DNA of 64,000 bases, taken from Cyclina sinensis. Lineage: Eukaryota; Mollusca; Bivalvia; Venerida; Veneridae. Where the stretch lies: positions 27,589,290 through 27,653,289 of the forward strand of contig JAAONU010000016.1 of assembly GCA_012932295.1 (NCBI GenBank). The letters are read 5' to 3'. A program made the position numbers and the translations under genes. Shown one piece after another: positions 47,829 through 55,485 of the stretch. Under the pieces are notes generated by a model. It had not been told where the DNA came from and made no database searches. It saw nothing but the letters and a program-made list of their open reading frames with translations. How positions within the stretch are numbered: position 1 is the stretch's first letter; each line of letters starts with the position of its first letter.

Positions 47829-48333
47829 TCCCTGACGCATTTTTTTCACAGGCTGAGTTGTTTGTTTTCTTTTTTGGGGAAAAATGTCGATTAACTGGTT
47901 GGTATCTGTTCAATAAATACTCCCAAGTGACTTACAACTGCATCGAAACATCTAGGTAATAAATTTCTTCATTTCAAGTGATACAACAGCAAATGTGTAT
48001 CTTCAAGATGTCAGTCAGTTGGATTGGATTTCGGTCACACTTTGACAAGTTATTGTTCAAACTATCCCCATGGTAACTATTCAGTTAACAGCAACGGAAA
48101 AAACATCAGACGTGAGCATCTGATGAAGTGTATCTGCATGTTATGTCATATGAAATCATGTGATGATATAGAAGTGATCATCAAAACATAGAATTTCTAG
48201 TTTTAAATAAAAGATAACGAAGCAAGAATCTACTTCAGTGTAACGTTATTTTAACGGTGATTGAGATTTTGTGTCTGTTTAACTGACACATTTGTCAATC
48301 ACACTGCGTCCCTGTCGACAATCTATTTGATGC
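47829..48333. other. Intergenic, no gene seen
   Basis: AT-rich. Nothing recognised. Confidence 0.45.
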
Positions 48334-48484
48334 GTCTGTCTCGTTTTCACTGCAATCATATCTGTTTCTCTCTATTTCGAACGAAAACTCATTATTAATA
48401 AGTCTAAGAATCATACAGGCCTTATTCAATGAGAAAAGAATGTATAAGTAAACACACCGGTAAAATAGTAACTGGCTTACTGAA
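48334..48484 (+). repeat. Dispersed module, copy 6, left part (interrupted by the LTR element)
   Basis: It begins GTCTGTCTCGTTTTCACTGC and has ATATCTGTTTCTCTCTATTT and CGAACGAAAACTC in the module order. It stops at the 5' LTR. The missing right part resumes after the 3' LTR at 53506. Confidence 0.7.
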
Positions 48485-48669
48485 TGTGGTGAGATGACCC
48501 GTTTTCCGGTACCTACCGGATGGTGCTAGTTTTAGTCCAGGCCAGACGATTCCTGACCGCCATCTTTAGACGACACATCTAAAGTGGACGAGTTATTATC
48601 TAAGTGAATCCAGACAATACATTGGGTCAGCTGTTCAGGGAAAGTGTTCTAAGGTAAGCAAACACTTTA
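48485..48669 (+). repeat. 5' long terminal repeat
   Basis: It starts TGTGGTGAGATGACCCG and ends GCAAACACTTTA, and is an exact match by eye to 53321-53505. Near its end is AAGGTAAGC (48651-48659), a strong splice-donor consensus. It does not end in the usual CA. No clear TATA box or AATAAA is visible. Confidence 0.93.
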
Positions 48670-48670
48670 A

Positions 48671-48684
48671 TGGTGGCAGCGGTG
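48671..48684 (+). other. Primer binding site for tRNA-Leu
   Basis: TGGTGGCAGCGGTG begins one base after the LTR. It is complementary over 14 bases to the 3' end (CACCGCTGCCA plus CCA) of animal tRNA-Leu as I know it. Confidence 0.8.
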
Positions 48685-49797
48685 AAACGAATTCACGTCG
48701 ATTAGACAGGAATTCTGAAAGATCCGAAGGGAAATCTTGCGGCTCACTCAGGCGAAAACATTTCGCTGGCTCGTCATTGGAATATTATATTTCGATAATT
48801 TGAGCGGGGGAAGAGTGGCTGTCGGTTTGGATCGTTTGTGTACTGGACAGTTGGCCTTTGTATCTGGGTAATTTGCCAAGAAGTATTGTTTTAGGTACTT
48901 TTGTGGCGAGTTTTGTAACTTAGATGTATTGAACTCTCTACGCATGCGCGGCCGGAAAGCCAAGCATTTCCGCCCAGACAGTCTGGTTGAACACAACTAA
49001 ATGTTACAGCACATTGGTTGGTCCTTTGCAGCTTGTTTAAGACATCTGCATTGAAGTTCAGAATTAAATCAGCAGTTCAGATTGTACAGTACAGTACAGT
49101 ACAGATTGAGCCAGCTAAGCTTGGTTGATTTGAGTATGAAATATTATTGAATTTCTTACAGGATATAGGAATGTAAGTTTTTTTACTTTCTAAAAAAATT
49201 CGTGTAAATTCTGATAATACTGTTAGAATTTGTTTTGGAATAATTATTTTGTACAGTAATTTTGATTTAATCAGAAGCTACCAAAATAATATATTCTCTT
49301 TACAAGGTCACGTGAGTACCGGACAGCTGACTTTTACAGATAGTGAGTATAGTAAAGGCCAAGTCCTTACTTTACTTTCACTCCTTTCAACTTGAGGCAA
49401 GGTTCCTCGTTGAATTGTACAAGAACACAACTAGAGGCTAAGCTCCTCGTTGAGTTACCTGCACTGAAAGTCAGGTTCGTTTGTTTTCTTTTAATAAATT
49501 ATTTTTTGAATTTATTAATTGAGAATTTGGCTGTTAAATATTTTTGGTAATATTTATATTCTATTTAGGTAAATTTTCTTAAAGAATAAACTGCTTGTAA
49601 TTCATTTAGTCTAAGACAGTGAGTATACAGATAAGCAGTTGTAATAAATTTATTAGTCCATTGTCCAACGACTTGGGACTTGAAATAAATTTAGTGCTGA
49701 TCACCAGACATAGTTGAAACTTGTATACGAATTGATAATCAATTCGTGTTTTAGTTTACATTAGTCGTCTAGTATCTTTTGGCTACTGATTTGAAAA
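48685..49797 (+). other. Long untranslated leader of the retrotransposon
   Basis: About 1.1 kb separates the primer site from the Gag ATG, long for an element of 5 kb. It contains an ACAGT microsatellite (about 49085-49105). It also has a TTTCTTACAG acceptor-like site at 49152-49161 followed 11 bases later by a GTAAGT donor-like site, and two related CCTCGTTGA motifs (about 49407 and 49449). No ORF of note is on the + strand. Confidence 0.6.
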
Positions 49798-51264
49798 ATG
49801 GCTGAGGCTATGGCGGAGGTTGGTCAAGTGATAAAAGTCAACTTTGCTACTGAAGAGGAACTCCAAAGGATTCCAGGTATTGGTAGCAAGTCAGCCAGGG
49901 CGATTGTTACCTTGCGTAATAGTCGGGGAAGCTTGACTCGCAGTGTGCTTGAACACCTGCTGAGAAGAAGCTTGGACGATGGAATAGTTGACAAGCTTGA
50001 CTTTACGCCAAACAATGATCTACCATTTTCAGTGGAGAAGTACTTTTCCCCAGTGCCCTCTCCGGTCCAGCAGGATTCGGATAGAGAGGCTGGGGAAGGG
50101 GTTCCGTATGAAAGCCTCCTTCATCTTCTCATGAAACGTGAGTCTGATGAGGAAGTTGGCTTGCATGAGAAGGATCCTTCTCCTGCGGATTTGACGGAAA
50201 TCCAGAAAGTGTTAAACGTAGCCAAGGAGATGGTTCGTGCTAAACCTGCTGGCGGTGGGTGTGAGCCCCTTTCTCAAAAGGCTAAGCCTTTGAGTCTGGG
50301 TGCCCGTCCCAAGACAACACCTGCTCCCAGGTATGAGGACTCATCTGATGATGATTCCAATGATGATTCGTCAGATGAGACTACTCTGCCTGCTAAGCGG
50401 AAGGTTAGGAAAAGCACGAAGAAATCACATACTGCTTCTTTTATTCGGGGACTACCGAAAACTTTGCAGTACGATGGCAAAGGAAATTGGCTAGCATTCA
50501 AGCACAAGTTCCTTCGTTATGCCAAAGCATGCGAGTGGACCTCGGACGAGTGCTTGGATGGCCTGTGCTGGTGCTTGACAGGGAAGGCTGCGGATTTCCA
50601 TGCAATCATCATGGAAAGAAAAGAGAAAATCTCTTATCGCAAGCTTCTGGAAAAGCTAGAGCACAGATTTGGAGCCCGTGAGCTTGCTGAAACAGCCCAA
50701 GTGCGTTTCCAGCAATTATCTCAGAATCAGGGAGAGTCCCTGGATGATTGGGCTGACAGAGTTATGACCCTTGCTACAAGAGCTTTTAAAGACTTACCTG
50801 AGTACTATTCTAATAGACAGGCAGTTATTAAGTTCTGTGAGGGTCTGACTGATAAAGATGCTGGTTTAGCGGTTGCTATGGATAAGCCATCAACCATGGA
50901 GCAGGCCATGAACAAGATAAGATGGTTTCAACATCTGCATCAGTCTATGTATGGCCGCTCAAAGAAACGAACCAGCAAGGAAACAGCTGATGACAGCGCT
51001 ACGGTATGTGCGGTGCAGGGAACATCATCTGAAGGGGCACAAGCCAAAGCTGCTCCTCAGACCAGTTCCTTGGAAGCTGCCATTGACAAGCTTCAAAAGA
51101 GCTTTGATAGGATGGTACTCAAACTTGATGAGGAGGCCAAGACATCTGACAGCCAGGGCTGGCAGAGGCCAAATCCATCCCAGGGAAGGAGAAAGACTGT
51201 GGGTGTTTGCTTTGAGTGTGGGAAAAAAGGCCACTTCAAGCAGGATTGCCCATTGCTCCAGTAG
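49798..51264 (+). CDS. gag: Gag polyprotein with N-terminal helix-hairpin-helix
   Basis: This intact 488-residue ORF would form the nucleocapsid of the LTR retrotransposon. The ATG has a good context (AAAATGG). Residues 14-40 (VNFATEEELQRIPGIGSKSA..) match a ComEA-type helix-hairpin-helix, a non-specific DNA/RNA-binding fold unusual for Gag. An acidic serine stretch (about 180-195) and a basic KRKVRKSTKK patch (about 199-208) follow. Residues about 215-385 are a Ty3-type capsid domain with W-x3-K-x2-F and a conserved RFGARE segment. A predicted coiled coil lies near 423-447. A CCHC zinc knuckle C471-x2-C474-x4-H479-x4-C484 ends the protein just before TAG. The protease ORF continues in the same frame after that stop, so readthrough is possible. 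No disabling change is seen. Confidence 0.92.
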   Translation: MAEAMAEVGQVIKVNFATEEELQRIPGIGSKSARAIVTLRNSRGSLTRSVLEHLLRRSLDDGIVDKLDFTPNNDLPFSVEKYFSPVPSPVQQDSDREAGEGVPYESLLHLLMKRESDEEVGLHEKDPSPADLTEIQKVLNVAKEMVRAKPAGGGCEPLSQKAKPLSLGARPKTTPAPRYEDSSDDDSNDDSSDETTLPAKRKVRKSTKKSHTASFIRGLPKTLQYDGKGNWLAFKHKFLRYAKACEWTSDECLDGLCWCLTGKAADFHAIIMERKEKISYRKLLEKLEHRFGARELAETAQVRFQQLSQNQGESLDDWADRVMTLATRAFKDLPEYYSNRQAVIKFCEGLTDKDAGLAVAMDKPSTMEQAMNKIRWFQHLHQSMYGRSKKRTSKETADDSATVCAVQGTSSEGAQAKAAPQTSSLEAAIDKLQKSFDRMVLKLDEEAKTSDSQGWQRPNPSQGRRKTVGVCFECGKKGHFKQDCPLLQ

Positions 51265-51777
51265 AATCCAAGGTCGGATTTGAGAGCAGTTAAAGGTGTC
51301 CTTCCAGTTAGCGCCAGATGTCATCAGTGTGGAGTCTCTTCTTGCCAAGCAAGGGGTGAGACTGTATGGGTACAGGAAAAAGTTGTGGGCCAAGTACCCG
51401 ACTTGAGTACTGAGATACCAGAACAGGCATGCATTAGCAGCAGGACTACAACAAATGAAATGGGTGGTCCTTCCAGGCAGCCTAAGGGTCAACCTGAAAT
51501 GAGGGGGGATGGGGAGCCAGATGCTGTTACAGTGTGCCAGTTAAAGTCTGTGTCACAGTTTAGTATGAAAATACAGGTAGGTGACCAGACAGTGGAGGCC
51601 ATTGTGGATACAGCGGCTCAGGTTACCATCATTTCGGATAGGTTGTGTAATTGGCTGAGGGGGAAGCCACAGAAGTCACGGGAGGTGAAACTCCTTACTG
51701 CTGGACGCCAGATGTCCATGAAAGGATTTGTTGTAGGTCCAGTTAGGTTAAAGATTGGTGAGAAGCGGTACAGGTAA
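51265..51777 (+). pseudogene. Retropepsin (protease) region of pol, separated from gag by an in-frame stop
   Basis: This region continues the gag frame after the TAG at 51262-51264. It contains an aspartic-protease core around VEAIVDTAAQVTIIS, with the catalytic Asp codon at 51607-51609. The motif is D-T-A-A where D-T/S-G is usual; an Ala at the third position would be atypical for retropepsins, although similar variants may exist in invertebrate elements. It ends at TAA (51775-51777) inside the domain, since sequence typical of the region after protease follows directly in the same frame. The reading frame is undamaged apart from the stop. Confidence 0.7.
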
Positions 51778-52221
51778 AGAGTGTACCTGGCACCAATTGA
51801 ACAGAAATGCTGCTGGGATTTGATATCTTGTTCAACAGGGGGCAGCCATATTGGAATGGGTCAGGAAATCTTGACCTTTGAGGGTCAGTTGATCCAACTG
51901 AATATGGGCAGCCGAAAAGGTGTTCCTGTTGTAGCCAGGGTGGTCATAGGACGGAGACAGGTAGTTCCACCAAACCCCGTGGTCAGGGTCAGATGTAAGT
52001 CAAGTGACCCTATGCCTGACTACTTCATTGGACCTGTTGATGGTTTAAAGATATTAGTCCAAAGGGTAGTACACGAAGCTGGAAGAAATCCAGTGATGTG
52101 TGTGGTAAATACTACTGACAGTTACCGCCTGTTAGAGAAAAGAAAGCAGACTGGCAGAGAATACTTGGTGGAAAAGTATCTGGAACTTGATAACTCAAGT
52201 CAGATAACCATGCGTCTGTAG
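51778..52221 (+). pseudogene. Protease C-terminus and linker to RT (pol remnant)
   Basis: It continues the same frame. YLAPIEQKCCWDL and the later FEGQLIQLN, VVPPNPVVRVRC, IGPVDGLKILVQRVV and GRNPVMCVVNTTDSYRLL correspond to the segment linking protease to reverse transcriptase in Mag-like Ty3 elements. The expected G-x-D motif after YLAPIE is altered. It ends at TAG (52219-52221). The RT palm that should follow is not present. Confidence 0.65.
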
Positions 52222-52500
52222 TCGGTGCAAGAAGGGGCAAACACCATTCTTGACCAGACTCACACAGAAGAAACTTCTAGCGAAACTGCGTCATGCCAGA
52301 TTTTAGAGATATCTGCTGGGTCGACCATTTACAGTGAGGACTGTCCACTCAAGCCTCACTTGGTTAAATTGCGGTTTAAAGGACCACAGGGACAGCTAGC
52401 CAGGTGGATGGAGAAGTTGTCTCAGTACAACATTATCCTGAAACATTGAGCTGACCAGGGACGTATCAATTTACATCCGCTGTCACGGGTACCGGTACCG
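52222..52500 (+). pseudogene. RNase H C-terminal remnant (pol)
   Basis: Still in the gag frame. KLRFKGPQGQLARWMEKLSQ and YNIILKH match the C-terminal part of Ty3 RNase H. After a TGA at 52447-52449 comes ADQGRINLHPLSRVP, corresponding to the conserved NADALSR-type end. Another in-frame stop follows at about 52500. The whole RT domain and the N-terminal part of RNase H are therefore deleted between the linker and this point. Confidence 0.7.
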
Positions 52501-53308
52501 TGACGGTGTGGTGGGTATGTCTCTGGAATTGAATGAGTGAGCTGCCTTGTGGGGGATGTGATTTTGCACAAGGGCTGACCGGATTTGGGCCTCGTTCACG
52601 AGGGACGCCGATGAGGCAACTCTCTTGGCATCGCAAGGGCTGCGAAAGATCAAACTTGACCTTGAAAAGTCATAAGGGATCATCGCACAAGGGCCGATGA
52701 CCTGGAGGGGAGTTGCAGATCCATCGGGACGTCGGTAACCCCAAGGTCACAAGGGTCGCATGGTATCACATGGAGCAATCACCCAAGTGACATAGGTGTG
52801 AGTGTTAGTGACAACCCTCGACCCAGAAAACAATGGTGCTAGAAGTCAATGGTGTTGTATAACCAGTTCTCAGTTTTCTGCTGGCGAGGTCGCCATCAGG
52901 CGAGAGGTTAAGGTTAGGGACCTTTCCGAGAAACAGTGGCAAACGCCCAAAGTTATACGGAAAATGGTCTAAAGGCATGGAGGTCCAAGTCTCAGAAGAG
53001 CGACAGCAGAGCCAAGAATTGTCAAACTATTCACATGGCTTGGGAGTCGAGAGACTGGTCACTGTTGAGCAGTGGTGGACAGAGTTGTCTCTGATGACTC
53101 TGGCCTGTCAGAGATGCCACCTCCAAGATGCCTTGAAGTCCTAGTCTCCTGTCAGTTCAAAACTTGTCAGGATGACCTGGACTATTGCAGACTATCGGTG
53201 GAGTAAATAGTCTGCATCGGCGGATCAGCCGGTACTGGTTTGAAACCCAGGATTGGACTAAACAAGTTATCGATTGCCACAGACCCAGAGAGGGGGCCAA
53301 GTCCATAA
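52501..53308 (+). pseudogene. Decayed 3' part of pol (integrase region)
   Basis: About 0.8 kb lies between the RNase H remnant and the purine tract, with no ORF of note. A short frame near 53238-53300 (RYWFETQDWTKQVIDC) resembles the W- and C-containing end of the integrase zinc-binding module but lacks its second Cys. No DDE catalytic core is recognisable and there is no room for a full one. Confidence 0.45.
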
Positions 53309-53320
53309 AGTCGGGGGGAG
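53309..53320 (+). other. Polypurine tract
   Basis: AGTCGGGGGGAG directly precedes the 3' LTR start TGTGGTGAG. Position and purine content fit the plus-strand primer of reverse transcription, although a T and C interrupt its 5' part. Confidence 0.75.
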
Positions 53321-53505
53321 TGTGGTGAGATGACCCGTTTTCCGGTACCTACCGGATGGTGCTAGTTTTAGTCCAGGCCAGACGATTCCTGACCGCCATC
53401 TTTAGACGACACATCTAAAGTGGACGAGTTATTATCTAAGTGAATCCAGACAATACATTGGGTCAGCTGTTCAGGGAAAGTGTTCTAAGGTAAGCAAACA
53501 CTTTA
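53321..53505 (+). repeat. 3' long terminal repeat
   Basis: 185 bases, identical by eye to the 5' LTR. It is followed by TGAATATGG, giving the target duplication TGAA(T) with the bases left of the 5' LTR. Confidence 0.93.
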
Positions 53506-53556
53506 TGAATATGGCGTGTTTGTTGATGGTTTGTAGGAATCTCATTGACGGACAAA
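53506..53556 (+). repeat. Dispersed module, copy 6, right part
   Basis: TATGGCGTGTTTGTTGATGG, TTTGTAGGAATCTCATTGAC and GG line up with the CGTGCTTCTTGTTAGTTTGATGGAATC.. end of the module. This shows the LTR element split a pre-existing copy. Confidence 0.6.
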
Positions 53557-54189
53557 AGTATTCCCAAATGAAATTAACACGATTAAAGTATAGACTGGCT
53601 AGAGTTTCTTAGTATTCTTAAAATGAACGTAATTCATCATTAGGATGTCAAAAGTTTTATGGACTCACTATAAAAATGCCTAAAGGACTTGTTTTCTTAT
53701 CTCATACTGTGTGTGAAAACTCTTATGTTTTACTGACTTCCATACAATTCGAACAGTAGAAAATCTACTCGTAATTATTATTTCACGGAATACCTTGTTC
53801 AATTTAAAATGAAGAACTAATTTAGCTCAATCGAATTTTCTTTTTGCAGTTCTAGGATTTTCCATTTTCTAAGAATATTAATTTTGTATTGTTTGAGGAT
53901 AAAAAATGTAATATCCATTTTGAAGGTCACGCATTTTGACAGTAATTACTAAAAAGGAGTGTCATATGTACGATTGTATTTATTTATAATTTCGATCGTG
54001 TTATCATACAAAAATATATCGGAGCTGACATTTTCAAATTCAGAAATAACTATTCAATGAAACTCAAACACAAACAGTTCACTTCATTCGAGATGTTTGG
54101 ATCATGATTTTCAACCACGTTGAAAATGTCTACGAAATAAATTCATGTTTCCTAAATTGCTTGTCTGAGTGTGAGGGTTGATGTTTCAT
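53557..54189. other. Intergenic, no gene seen
   Basis: AT-rich, nothing recognised. Confidence 0.45.
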
Positions 54190-54501
54190 TACTGTTGACA
54201 TTGACATTCTCCTGTCTTCTAGGAAGAGAGGTAGAACTATCTTATATTTTCTTATTAAAGTAAGCTACCTTCATCAGCATGGCATCGCTAATGACGATTG
54301 CAAGGAGTTAAAATTCTATAAAGTCTCTTATCTGTGACTGTTTGGACGTATTTTACTATAAAAAGTGAAAACCATGCAAAACCTTTACCGCAAACAGATA
54401 TAAAGCCTATCGTTAAGTGAGTGGGGAAAAGTGAACGGATTACGTAGCGACCAAGATAAAGAAACATAAAATTATTAACTTTTGAGTTATGAAACATATA
54501 G

Positions 54502-54934
54502 CTTAAAGCGACTGACTCACAGACGATGATAAAAAGAAGATGTTTATACATCTTGAAATTCTTGCTGTAATCATGAAGAACATATTTAAACTAAGTTACT
54601 GACTCAGTTTTTGTGACAGAATTACATCAAAATATAAAGTTTTACACACTTTTATCGTTAAAAAATTTACCCCGTTATTCACGGGGTAGATACTTTATTT
54701 ATAAGATTAATTCTGAGGCAATCTATTAACTAGATGTCGTGGCTCAGTGGATTAAGTCGTATATTTTACTGACCGAAAGGTCGTGGGTTCGAATCCTGGT
54801 TTAGTAAAAACTTTTTTTCAGTTTTCATGGTGTATAGAAGCATAATATTATATTTTTTCCATAGTATATTAAATCCTCTTAAATTTGAAAGAATAAAACA
54901 TTTCAGCAAAATTTTGTGAGTCAGTCGCTTTAAG
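54502..54934. mobile_element. TIR element with 20-bp perfect ends, containing a tRNA-like sequence
   Basis: CTTAAAGCGACTGACTCACA at 54502-54521 recurs in perfect inverted orientation at 54915-54934. TTAA at both edges may be the target duplication. The partner duplication at 63 kb lacks the element, so the insertion post-dates the duplication. It has no ORF and contains a tRNA-like sequence and a small hairpin ACCCCGT / ACGGGGT near 54669-54687. Confidence 0.8.
54735..54806 (+). repeat. tRNA-like sequence (SINE head) inside the TIR element
   Basis: TGGCTCAGTGG (54740-54750) matches the pol III A-box and GGGTTCGAATCC (about 54785-54796) matches the B-box exactly. ACTGACCGAAAGGTCG between them forms a small stem. 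The 5' and 3' acceptor strands do not pair, so this is not a functional tRNA gene. It is the best preserved of the five tRNA-like sequences in the window. Confidence 0.6.
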
Positions 54935-55485
54935 GACAACCTTAACTACAGTTTCAATTTTTACTTCAGAAAAGGAAACTTAACTGATGTTATGTCTAAC
55001 TGCAATGAGGTTGAATAAAAGAACTGGCTTGAGAATTATTGTTAAAAACTGTATTCTAAAATACTTTCTCATTGTTGTAAGATATTTAAAAAATATCAAC
55101 CTTATTTGCTTTCGTTCCAGCTTGCTTTTGAAACGAAATGTCAAATCCCTCAAAACAGGAAAATGACATCAGACGTAAAACACTCATTATTTTTGTAAAA
55201 AAAACGAGCCTATTTGCTGTTTGTCTAGACTTTTAATAAAGACATCGTGGTTTAGGCATTAAAGATGGCACCGATGTGACAAGATTACCTTTATTATCTC
55301 CTTGTTAACGATAGTTTTATTCATATGTGGGCGAAAAGAAATGAAGCTAGTAATATCAAGACTTCAAGTACTGCAGAAAATATGAATTCTACTAGAAAGT
55401 CTTGTCAGCACTTAGATTTTACGTGACGGCAGCAAAAGCATTATTTGAGATTCAACCCATATCTGATAATGAAATATTTACTGCA

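Larger units (their letters stand above)
48485..53505 (+). mobile_element. Ty3-type LTR retrotransposon, pol-defective, about 5.0 kb
   Basis: Two 185-bp direct LTRs (48485-48669 and 53321-53505) appear identical base for base. A primer site for tRNA-Leu follows the 5' LTR and a purine tract precedes the 3' LTR. The host sequence TGAA (or TGAAT, depending on where the LTR edge is placed) flanks both sides as a target duplication. The interior encodes Gag, then protease and downstream pol remnants in the same frame. Reverse transcriptase, most of RNase H and the integrase core are absent. Domain order and the tRNA-Leu site fit the Mag/Steamer-like branch of Ty3 elements. It inserted into a dispersed-module copy. 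Confidence 0.93.
54190..55485. repeat. Segmental duplication, copy 1 (partner at 63010-64000)
   Basis: Shared landmarks in the same order include CTGTGACTGTTTGGACGTAT, GCAATGAGGTTGAA, CCTATTTGCTGTTTGTCTAG, TTTAATAAAGACATCGTGGT, TTATTATCTCCTTGTTAACG and ATAGTTTTATTCATATGTGG. A TIR element (54502-54934) is inserted in this copy only. No conserved ORF is seen. Confidence 0.8.

Noticed and set aside
50274..50507. Minus-strand and alternative + frames inside gag
   Set aside because: They overlap the Gag frame and have no recognisable domains.
51025..51492. 155-codon minus-strand ORF across the gag/protease junction
   Set aside because: It is antisense to Gag and protease, which have clear domains on the + strand, so it is a shadow ORF.
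54735..54806. Functional tRNA gene
   Set aside because: The A and B boxes are excellent, but the acceptor strands do not pair and the sequence is inside a TIR element. Kept as a SINE-like head.
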